From CAYNYM01 sp964644375 (GTDB lineage: Bacteria > Desulfobacterota > DSM-4660 > Desulfatiglandales > HGW-15): a stretch of 12,104 nucleotides of DNA. Location: contig CAZXWJ010000125.1 in assembly GCA_964644375.1 (NCBI GenBank), positions 1 to 12,104 on the forward strand, given 5' to 3'. Positions 6,417 through 12,104 of this stretch are shown one piece after another; the first letter of the stretch is position 1, and the number at the start of each line of letters is the position of its first letter. Under the pieces are notes generated by a model. The model saw nothing but the letters and a program-made list of their open reading frames with translations. It was not told the origin of the DNA and did not search any database. A program made the translations under genes and the position numbers.

Positions 6417-7328
6417 ATGCCAAAACACTGCAGAAAGACAAGAGCTGAAAAATCATGGAGGACGCCCGTAAAGGTCGTTTTGCATCAATGGAAGCAAATG
6501 CTCTGGAATCTGGTGCTCATGGCCCTTGGAAGCGTCCTTTGCGCGATCACTATCAACGGCATTCTGGTTCCTCAAAAATTTCTGAGTGGGGGTTTTGCCG
6601 GGCTCATGCTGATTATTCATTACCTGTTCCCCTGGATGCCGACCGGCGGCCTTTATTTTGTTTTGAACCTGCCGGTTTTTATCCTGGGCTGGAAATTCGT
6701 GGGGAAGAGTTTTTTTCTCTACAGTCTGGCGGGCATGACGATTTTCTCAGCCGCACTGCAATGCGTCGCGGTCTTTCCTCCGGTTCATGATCCGATTTTG
6801 AGCGCGTTGCTGGCAGGCATTCTCACAGGAATCGGAGTGGGGACCATCCTGAGATCCATGGGGTCCTCGGGGGGCACGGATATCTTGTCCGTGATCCTGA
6901 TGAAGCGGTTATCCATTCGCCTGGGCACGACCATCCTGGCCTTTAATACCCTGATACTAACGGCTGCGGCCTTTCTCTTCTCTCTGGAGAAAGCACTCTA
7001 TACCTTGATCTATATGTACATTACCTCCCGCATTGTAAACCTCGTCGTCACGGGTCTAAGCCAAAGAAAAGCCGTTTACATCATCTCCCCTCGGTGGGAA
7101 GAGATTTCCCGAAGAATCATGGAGGAAATCCATCGAGGGGTCACCGTCATCGAAGGACACGGAGGGTTCACGGGACGAAAGGAGTCGATCCTTTATACCG
7201 TTATTACCTTCCGCGAACTGGCGAGGCTCAAACAGGTTGTTCGGGCAATCGATCCCGATGCCTTTGTCGTCATTACTGACACGCTTGAAGTGATGGGCTA
7301 TCGCGTGGGGAATCAACCCCATTGGTGA
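6417..7328 (+). CDS. YitT family membrane protein
   Basis: A 303-residue inner-membrane protein of the YitT family, whose transport role is not established. About six or seven hydrophobic segments are visible (roughly 29-48, 55-71, 77-94, 100-120, 128-146, 170-190, 193-212), with the family motifs NGILVPQKFLSGGFAGL (47-63) and GSSGGTDI (149-156). A cytoplasmic C-terminal DUF2179 domain follows (about 218-297), with GHGGFTGRKESILYTVI (247-263) and ITDTLEVMGYRV near the end. Length and architecture are normal. GGAGAA six bases upstream supports the ATG at 6417. The 25 residues before the first membrane segment are basic. It is flanked upstream by the decayed region and converges with the SDR gene; no operon partner is evident. 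Confidence 0.88.
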   Translation: MPKHCRKTRAEKSWRTPVKVVLHQWKQMLWNLVLMALGSVLCAITINGILVPQKFLSGGFAGLMLIIHYLFPWMPTGGLYFVLNLPVFILGWKFVGKSFFLYSLAGMTIFSAALQCVAVFPPVHDPILSALLAGILTGIGVGTILRSMGSSGGTDILSVILMKRLSIRLGTTILAFNTLILTAAAFLFSLEKALYTLIYMYITSRIVNLVVTGLSQRKAVYIISPRWEEISRRIMEEIHRGVTVIEGHGGFTGRKESILYTVITFRELARLKQVVRAIDPDAFVVITDTLEVMGYRVGNQPHW

Positions 7329-7347
7329 GATGGGAGCACAATTCCGC

Positions 7348-7389
7348 ATAACCTCTCAGAGCGGCACACCGCAAGAATGCGACGGTTAT
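7348..7389. other. Nested inverted repeat between convergent genes
   Basis: An outer stem ATAACC (7348-7353)/GGTTAT (7384-7389) encloses an inner stem GCGG (7361-7364)/CCGC (7369-7372) with loop CACA. It lies between the ends of the YitT and SDR genes. No T run follows on either strand, so it is at best an atypical, possibly bidirectional, 3'-end structure. Confidence 0.3.
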
Positions 7390-7448
7390 CTCGAAGGCGA
7401 AACTTTTGTTCATCCGTCTCACCGTGGAGCGTTGAATCCCGGGCAGGA

Positions 7449-8357
7449 CTAGGAGAGAAGGTCCTGCAGGGCCTTCTCAATTTCAGGAAAACGGAACCGG
7501 AACCCCCCGGCAAGCAGGACCTTGGGAAGGACCCTCTGCCCCTCCAGGAGGAATGATCCGAATTCTCCCATGACGGCCTTCAGCATGAAACCGGGGACTG
7601 CGGGCATGAAGGCGGGTTTTCCCAGGGCATGGCCCAGGGCCCTGGTGAGGTCCTTGTTGCGGACGGGATTCGGGGCCGTGCAATTGACAGCTCCTTGAAT
7701 CGCCCTTTCCCGGATCAAAAACAAATAAATCTCAGCCAGATCCTGTTCATGTATCCATGCAAACCATTGTTTTCCGCTTCCCAGAGGACTCCCCAGATAT
7801 CGTTTGATCATCGGGAGCATCATTTTCAGGGCCCCGCCGTTTTTACCCAGGACGACACCGAAGCGAAGGAGGGCGACCCTGACGCCCCTGCCCGCTGCTT
7901 TGAGGGCCTCAGCCTCCCATTCCCGGGTCACCGAGGCAAGAAAATCATTTCCTGAAGGGCTTTTTTCATCTATCTCTTCATCTCCGTGAAACCCGTAGTA
8001 TCCGATGGCGGAGGCGCTCAAAAGGAGCGTATCCATACCCCGGCGAGCCGAAAGGGCATCTACAAGGTTCCGGGTTGTCAGGATACGACTGTCCCGGATG
8101 GCGGCCTTTGTCGACCTTGTCCATCGTGAAAAAATCGAGGCACCCGCCAGATTGATAATCACGCCATGCCCTGGGACCTCGTCCTGCCAGGGACCTTTTT
8201 GGGCGGGATTTCCCTCCAGATATGCGGCGCCCCGGGGCAATGGACGGTCCCGGCGGATGCTCCGAGCCAGTACGGTCACCTCATGCCCCTCCTGCGTCAG
8301 CCTTTTTGTCAGAGTGGTCCCGACAAAACCTGTTCCTCCGGTCATAAAAATCTTCAT
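7449..8357 (-). CDS. TIGR01777 family NAD(P)-dependent epimerase/oxidoreductase
   Basis: A 302-residue atypical short-chain dehydrogenase (SDR39U1/YfcH type) with a Rossmann fold. The nucleotide-binding GGTGFVG motif is at 7-13. NLAGASI (69-75) and LSASAIGYYG (113-122) hold the active-site Ser/Tyr region, and WFAWIHEQDLAEI (198-210) is the conserved family segment. The C-terminal DUF1731-like part runs from about 250 to 297 (VLPKVLLAGGFRFRFP). The physiological substrate of the family is unknown. GAGG six bases before the ATG supports the start at 8357. It lies 7 bases after the TIGR02757 stop codon, so it is the last gene of the minus-strand group. No canonical terminator is visible after it. 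Confidence 0.9.
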   Translation of the reverse strand: MKIFMTGGTGFVGTTLTKRLTQEGHEVTVLARSIRRDRPLPRGAAYLEGNPAQKGPWQDEVPGHGVIINLAGASIFSRWTRSTKAAIRDSRILTTRNLVDALSARRGMDTLLLSASAIGYYGFHGDEEIDEKSPSGNDFLASVTREWEAEALKAAGRGVRVALLRFGVVLGKNGGALKMMLPMIKRYLGSPLGSGKQWFAWIHEQDLAEIYLFLIRERAIQGAVNCTAPNPVRNKDLTRALGHALGKPAFMPAVPGFMLKAVMGEFGSFLLEGQRVLPKVLLAGGFRFRFPEIEKALQDLLS

Positions 8358-8364
8358 GATGGCC

Positions 8365-9189
8365 TCAGGCAGAAATTTTCTGTATCAACTCGTCCAGCCC
8401 CATATCCTTCCGAATACCGAAGCGGGTCAGGACAAAATCATAACGGATGGGATCGGTCGGGCTCAGGCAGGCAAAGGCCCGGGTAACTTCAAGGGCTGTA
8501 CGCATATCCGCCTGTCTGCGGGTCGTCAAATTAAGGCGCAGGCCGATTCTGTGCATGTGGGTGTCCAGTGGAACGACCAGTTTGGACGGTGGGACCTCGC
8601 TCCAACCCCCTGGATCGACAGCGTCCTGCCTGACCATCCAACGAAGAAAAAGGTTCAACCGTTTACAGGCGCTCCCCTTTGCAGGGGACGGCAGGAGGCT
8701 GTTCCGGCCATGATGGAAATGATGCGTGAGCGCCGTGACAAAGCCCGTGAGGGCCGGAAGCACATTGCCGTCCTCTTCCTCCAGCCCGGCGACAAAACAT
8801 TCATGAAGAGACCCATACTGTTCGACGGCCGCCTTTACCCCCAACAACATTCTTACAAGTTCTTCCCCCGTCGTGAACCGATGTTTAAAACTCGAAAAGC
8901 GGGAGCGCAGTGTCTTCTCAGTGGCATGGAGGAGGAAAGAAAAGGGAGAAGGGTTCATTCGTTCCAGCGCAAAAGATACGCTTTTCAATATCTGGGCCAC
9001 TCTCCCATAGGCAAGGGAAGACGCGACAAGGCCTGCCACTTCTCTATCCCGCGGGTCATGATAGAGATAGAGAAATTCAAGGGGGTCGGGATGAACATAT
9101 TCCCGTCGATTGCAGTGGTTATAAAGCTCCTCAAGCACGCCCTTTTCGATAGGAGACGAAAGCGTTCTCTCTGTTTTTTCAAGATTCAC
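8365..9189 (-). CDS. TIGR02757 (DUF2400) family protein
   Basis: A 274-residue cytoplasmic protein of the TIGR02757 family, whose function is unknown to me. Recognisable blocks are FLYLYHDPRDREVAGLVASS (39-58) followed by LAYGRV, then KRLNLFLRWMVRQDAVDPG with GGW in the middle, and PLDTHMHRIGLRLNLTTRR towards the end. The many conserved Arg/Asp/His residues and helical composition have prompted comparison with DNA glycosylase-like helical folds, but I see no diagnostic HhH-GPD motif and would not assign an activity. The start is GTG at 9189, overlapping the TGA stop of the diguanylate cyclase by 4 bases (GTGA). No strong ribosome-binding site precedes it, so translational coupling is likely. 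The SDR gene follows after 7 bases. Confidence 0.88.
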   Translation of the reverse strand: MNLEKTERTLSSPIEKGVLEELYNHCNRREYVHPDPLEFLYLYHDPRDREVAGLVASSLAYGRVAQILKSVSFALERMNPSPFSFLLHATEKTLRSRFSSFKHRFTTGEELVRMLLGVKAAVEQYGSLHECFVAGLEEEDGNVLPALTGFVTALTHHFHHGRNSLLPSPAKGSACKRLNLFLRWMVRQDAVDPGGWSEVPPSKLVVPLDTHMHRIGLRLNLTTRRQADMRTALEVTRAFACLSPTDPIRYDFVLTRFGIRKDMGLDELIQKISA

Positions 9190-10544
9190 TGAGCGCTCTC
9201 AGCACTTTTTTGCTTATGGGCATACATCATCTTGTCCGCTCTTTCGACGAGCGTCTCCGGGGTGTCGTTCTCTTTGGCCAGGGCGATCCCCGCGCTGACG
9301 GTTATATAAATATCTCCCTTGGCGTACGAAGTAAAACGAATCCGCCTGAGGTTTTTTCTAAAGCCAAGAATCTTTGATCGAGCCATTTCATTGGACAACC
9401 GCTCGAGAATAATCACAAATTCGTCTCCACCGTATCTCGCGATGAAGTCGTCCTTTCGAAAACTTTGAACAAGACACTGAGCCACCTTTTGCAGAACCTT
9501 GTCCCCGGCCACATGTCCAAGGGTGTCGTTGATCTCTTTAAAACGGTCCACATCAAAAAGAATCACACAGAGCAGTATGCCATGCTCACGGGAGACCTGC
9601 AGCGAATCAAGGATTTTCTCATCAAAGGATTTTCTATTGTACAGGCCGGTCAGGCCGTCTTTTTCAGCTGCCGCTTGAAATTGTCTGGCCTTTCGGGTCA
9701 TCAGGAGCATGCCCTTTTCCGCCTCGAAGATGCGGGTTTTGAGCTTGTGGATATTCTTCTGGGCCAACTTGGCCCTTCTGGCTGTCTCGTCTTTCTTTTC
9801 CGATACCAATCGCCTGATATTACCAATTTTTTCTACAACCGTGCTCTTAATCTCGTCAATCGTCCTGTGGATGTTGAAGGAATCGATGATAGAGCCCACT
9901 TCGGAACTGACTTTCATTTCAAAGTATTCGATTTCCTTAAGATTTTTTTCTTCTCCAAATTCACTGCTCAGGGCCTTCTCAAGATCCTTGACCTGTTCGA
10001 GAAGGTGGATGAAAGATCTGTTGATATGCCGAAAATCCAGAGATATCCGTTTTTTCAGGCCGTGAAGAAGATCCAGAAAAGCGGTGGTGACATGCTTGAA
10101 TTCCGCCTGATCCACGCCATCTTTAAAATTGAAATCAATCTCAGCGGCCTTTTCTGCGAGTTCATCGGTCAGAGGATAGAAATCATCCAGAACGGCGGTG
10201 ATGATTTTTCTCACCGCACGGCATGATTCCAGAAGACGCTCCTCCAACTCCCGCATCTGTTCCATATAGGCGGAATCCGATGGATCTTCGGCTTCTTTCG
10301 CGATGATCTTGTCTTTGAGTTTCGCCAGTTCTACATTGATGAGATCCCTGGGCAACGTCTCGTCCGTATCGACCATTTTTTTCAGTATGGCCAGCTCCGG
10401 AGCCATTTCCTCATGCATGGCCACCACTATGCCAAAGGCATTAATGACCTGCAAGAGACTCTCTCTTTCCTCCTGATGGATCCGTTCCGTCTCAAGATAT
10501 TCCTTTTTCAGCCTTTTAAGCTCTGCTTTCGGATCTCTGCTCAT
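9186..10544 (-). CDS. Diguanylate cyclase (GGDEF domain) with long helical N-terminal region
   Basis: A 452-residue enzyme expected to make cyclic di-GMP from two GTP. The GGDEF domain spans about 288-450: DGLTGLYNRKSFDE starts at 296, FDVDRFKEIND provides metal ligand D331, GGDEF is at 372-376, and SAGIA lies further on. The RxxD inhibitory site (RKDD, 363-366) sits exactly five residues before GGDEF, so product inhibition is likely. The cyclase motif is intact. Residues 1-285 have no transmembrane segment or PAS/GAF domain. They are almost wholly helical, with coiled-coil stretches (such as KAELKRLKKEYLETERIH and the segment before the GGDEF domain), and presumably sense a signal and drive dimerisation. 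The ATG at 10544 is chosen because AGAGG lies about 7-9 bases upstream; an in-frame TTG at 10574 has none. It shares a transcript with a tiny upstream ORF and two downstream genes. Confidence 0.92.
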   Translation of the reverse strand: MSRDPKAELKRLKKEYLETERIHQEERESLLQVINAFGIVVAMHEEMAPELAILKKMVDTDETLPRDLINVELAKLKDKIIAKEAEDPSDSAYMEQMRELEERLLESCRAVRKIITAVLDDFYPLTDELAEKAAEIDFNFKDGVDQAEFKHVTTAFLDLLHGLKKRISLDFRHINRSFIHLLEQVKDLEKALSSEFGEEKNLKEIEYFEMKVSSEVGSIIDSFNIHRTIDEIKSTVVEKIGNIRRLVSEKKDETARRAKLAQKNIHKLKTRIFEAEKGMLLMTRKARQFQAAAEKDGLTGLYNRKSFDEKILDSLQVSREHGILLCVILFDVDRFKEINDTLGHVAGDKVLQKVAQCLVQSFRKDDFIARYGGDEFVIILERLSNEMARSKILGFRKNLRRIRFTSYAKGDIYITVSAGIALAKENDTPETLVERADKMMYAHKQKSAESAQ

Positions 10545-10556
10545 CCTGCGACCTCT

Positions 10557-10578
10557 AAAAAAAATTTCTTTCAAGAAA
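10557..10578 (-). terminator. AT-rich hairpin plus T8 before the diguanylate cyclase (possible attenuator)
   Basis: On the minus strand TTTCT-TGAA-AGAAA (10578-10565) forms a 5 bp hairpin, directly followed by eight T (10564-10557) and then the cyclase ribosome-binding site. The stop codon of the short upstream ORF lies in the hairpin loop. The stem is weak, so termination would be partial at best; ribosome occupancy of the short ORF would block it. Confidence 0.3.
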
Positions 10579-10642
10579 CGCCATGATCAAGATATCTTCG
10601 CAGATCGGCAGCATTCATGTTTTCAAAGATGTTCGTATCCAT
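10571..10642 (-). CDS. Very short ORF (23 residues) ahead of the diguanylate cyclase
   Basis: The frame starts at ATG 10642 with AGGAGG five bases upstream, the best Shine-Dalgarno sequence I noticed in the window, and ends at TGA 10571, 26 bases before the cyclase ATG. The peptide begins MDTNIFENMNAADLRRYLD and is acidic and amphipathic. An in-frame ATG at 10678 would extend it to 35 residues but has no ribosome-binding site and overlaps a candidate -10 box. It could be a leader peptide controlling cyclase expression, a true microprotein, or the 5' stub of a longer gene lost by deletion. I recognise no family with certainty. The strong initiation site is what makes translation credible; functional importance is not shown. 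Confidence 0.45.
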   Translation of the reverse strand: MDTNIFENMNAADLRRYLDHGVS

Positions 10643-10676
10643 AAGTTCCTCCTGCTCAATATCCTGCAAAGGATTC

Positions 10677-10705
10677 ATGATACAAAACGATCCAAGTAGC
10701 CGCAA
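10677..10705 (-). promoter_or_regulatory. Promoter candidate for the short ORF-cyclase group
   Basis: On the minus strand TTGCGG (10705-10700), a 17-base spacer, then TATCAT (10682-10677). The -10 matches 5 of 6, the -35 only TTG. The start would fall near 10670, giving a leader of about 28 bases to the short ORF. No clear terminator separates this from gltA, only a CCCC/GGGG stem near 10766-10780 without a proper T tail, so read-through is possible. Confidence 0.35.
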
Positions 10706-10805
10706 GAATCGTTTCCCGCGACCTCACGCCTTAAAAACAACGCATACCGATTCCAATGACCCACCCCTAACCGGGGGAAAACCATCGATTTCCGGCAGGG
10801 TATCC

Positions 10806-12098
10806 TCAGTTTTCCCTTTCGTCGATGGGGAGGTAAGGTCTTTCATTGGGGCCGATATAGATCTGCCGGGGCCGGTGGAGTTTCCAGTCCGGATCGTCCA
10901 TGCTTTCCTTCCACTGGCTGATCCAACCCGGAAGACGACCGATGGCAAACATAACCGTGAACATGTTGACCGGGATTCCGATGGCCCTGAGCACGATCCC
11001 GCTGTAGAAGTCGACGTTGGGATAGAGGTTATGGTCAATAAAATAGGGATCTTTCAGCGCGACCTCTTCCAGTTTCCTTGCGATGCCCAACAGGGGATCA
11101 TCACGTTTCAGGTTATCCAGAATCTTATCACATATTTTTTTCATGATTCGGGCCCTGGGGTCGTAGGTCTTGTAGACCCTGTGACCAAAACCCATGAGCC
11201 GAAAGGGATCGTTCCGATCCTTTGCCCTGGCGATGAAGGGAGCCGGATCGCCGCCACTGCGCTGAATATCGGTCAACATTTCCACAACAGCCTGATTGGC
11301 CCCGCCGTGCAGAGGCCCCCACAGCGCACAGATCCCCGCTGAAATGGCGGCATAGAGATTGACCCGAGCACTTCCGACCAACCGGACCGAGGCCGTAGAA
11401 CAATTCTGTTCATGATCGGCGTGGAGGATCCAAAAGGCATCAAGGGCCTCGACGACATCCGGGTCAATATAGTAAGGACGCACAGGGGAGTCAAACATCA
11501 TATTCAGGAAATTCGCGGCATAGGTGAGATCGTGTCTCGGATAAACAACCCTGTGCCCTCTCGATATCTTGTAAGACATGGCCGCCATGGTCCTGAGCTT
11601 TGAGAGCAACCGGGTGAAAATCACGTCGATTTCCTCTTCCTCCGATCTTTCGGGTATCTCGGGATAAAAGGCGCGCAGGGCGTTGACCATAGAGGAAAGG
11701 ATGCCCATGGGGTGGGCTCGTAGGGGAAATTTTTGAAAAAATTCACGCATATCCTCGTGGATGAGTGAATGGTCGTTCAAAAGGACCGAAAAGCGATTGA
11801 GTTCGTTTCTGCTCGGCAGTTCACCGTTGATGAGCAGATAAGCCGTCTCTCTAAAAGTGGAATATTCCGCCAGTTGCTCCACTGGAATACCGCGGTAACG
11901 AAGGATACCCTTCTCGCCATCCATGAAGGTAATGCTGCTCTTACAGCTCCCGGTATTGCCATAGCCGGAATCATAGGTAATGAGCCCGGTCTGTTGACGC
12001 AGCCTGGAGATGTCAATGGCTCTTTCCTGTTCGGTGCCTTCGATGATGGGCAGCTCATAGGTCTTTCCGTCAATGACTAGTTTGGCTGTGCGATCCAT
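10806..12098 (-). CDS. gltA: Citrate synthase, type II (hexameric class)
   Basis: A 430-residue enzyme condensing oxaloacetate with acetyl-CoA to give citrate and CoA, the entry step of the citric acid cycle. Length and N-terminal domain (about 1-60, beginning with a small beta-strand region) match the Gram-negative type II class. Active-site residues are all present: ADHEQNCSTAS with H229, GPLHGGANQAV with H264, GFGHRVYKTYDPR with H306 and NVDFYSG with D363; the last three correspond to the E. coli catalytic His264, His305 and Asp362. The ATG lies at 12098, six bases from the window edge, so its ribosome-binding site (beginning GGTAAA) and promoter are outside. It is the first minus-strand gene seen; about 230 bases separate it from the cyclase group, which is functionally unrelated. 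Confidence 0.97.
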   Translation of the reverse strand: MDRTAKLVIDGKTYELPIIEGTEQERAIDISRLRQQTGLITYDSGYGNTGSCKSSITFMDGEKGILRYRGIPVEQLAEYSTFRETAYLLINGELPSRNELNRFSVLLNDHSLIHEDMREFFQKFPLRAHPMGILSSMVNALRAFYPEIPERSEEEEIDVIFTRLLSKLRTMAAMSYKISRGHRVVYPRHDLTYAANFLNMMFDSPVRPYYIDPDVVEALDAFWILHADHEQNCSTASVRLVGSARVNLYAAISAGICALWGPLHGGANQAVVEMLTDIQRSGGDPAPFIARAKDRNDPFRLMGFGHRVYKTYDPRARIMKKICDKILDNLKRDDPLLGIARKLEEVALKDPYFIDHNLYPNVDFYSGIVLRAIGIPVNMFTVMFAIGRLPGWISQWKESMDDPDWKLHRPRQIYIGPNERPYLPIDEREN

Positions 12099-12104
12099 TT
12101 TACC

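Noticed and set aside
8005..9192. A 395-codon plus-strand open frame.
   Set aside because: It lies antisense across the SDR and TIGR02757 genes, both of which have clear family motifs. The plus-strand translation is low in recognisable structure and has no ribosome-binding site context worth noting.
9465..10226. A 253-codon plus-strand open frame.
   Set aside because: It is antisense to the diguanylate cyclase coding sequence; long shadow frames are common opposite helical, Lys/Glu-rich genes.
10617..11342. A 241-codon plus-strand open frame.
   Set aside because: It runs antisense to the citrate synthase gene and the short leader ORF; no family features.
1..12104. CRISPR array, tRNA, rRNA, insertion sequence or prophage genes.
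   Set aside because: No regularly spaced repeats, no tRNA-like cloverleaf with a CCA/T-arm pattern, no transposase or phage motifs, and no terminal inverted repeats with flanking duplications were seen.

Overview
The window looks like ordinary chromosome from a Gram-negative bacterium of about 50-55% GC (estimated by eye). A Desulfobacterota (former Deltaproteobacteria) host is my best guess, because an AIR-synthase/HypE-like protein, a MOT1-type molybdate/sulfate transporter, a crotonase paralogue, a 72-residue IF-1 and a TIGR02757 protein occur together. That placement is inference from the gene set; no rRNA or other taxonomic marker is present. I see no phage, insertion sequence, CRISPR, tRNA or obvious new defence system.

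Left part (1-2970): a HypE/PurM-like protein (320-1327, +) with its own sigma70-like promoter and a rho-independent terminator faces a MOT1-family transporter (1425-2639, -). Directly upstream of the transporter is a truncated remnant of a ParA/MinD-type P-loop ATPase with a damaged Walker A motif (2661-2858, -).

Middle part (2971-7328): a small, very lysine-rich coiled-coil protein (-) and an HD-domain hydrolase (+) diverge from overlapping promoters. The HD gene is followed by a crotonase-fold protein, and that unit ends at a compact terminator. A good promoter starts two bases later and drives a TTG-started IF-1 gene, probably with an unrecognised 133-residue acidic protein behind it. The 413 bases from 6004 to 6416 hold no intact gene, but three consecutive reading frames carry pieces resembling a decayed flavodoxin-fold NAD(P)H oxidoreductase. 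A YitT-family membrane protein follows.

Right part (7449-12098, all -): citrate synthase (gltA) is transcribed first. After about 230 bases comes a tightly packed group: a 23-residue open frame with a near-perfect Shine-Dalgarno sequence, a GGDEF diguanylate cyclase with an intact inhibitory site, a TIGR02757 (DUF2400) protein overlapping the cyclase by 4 bases, and a TIGR01777-type SDR epimerase 7 bases further on. The tiny frame ends inside an AT-rich hairpin followed by eight T on the coding strand, just before the cyclase ribosome-binding site. This leader-like arrangement is the least expected thing in the window. The rest is mostly housekeeping and accessory metabolism, with two probable gene relics.
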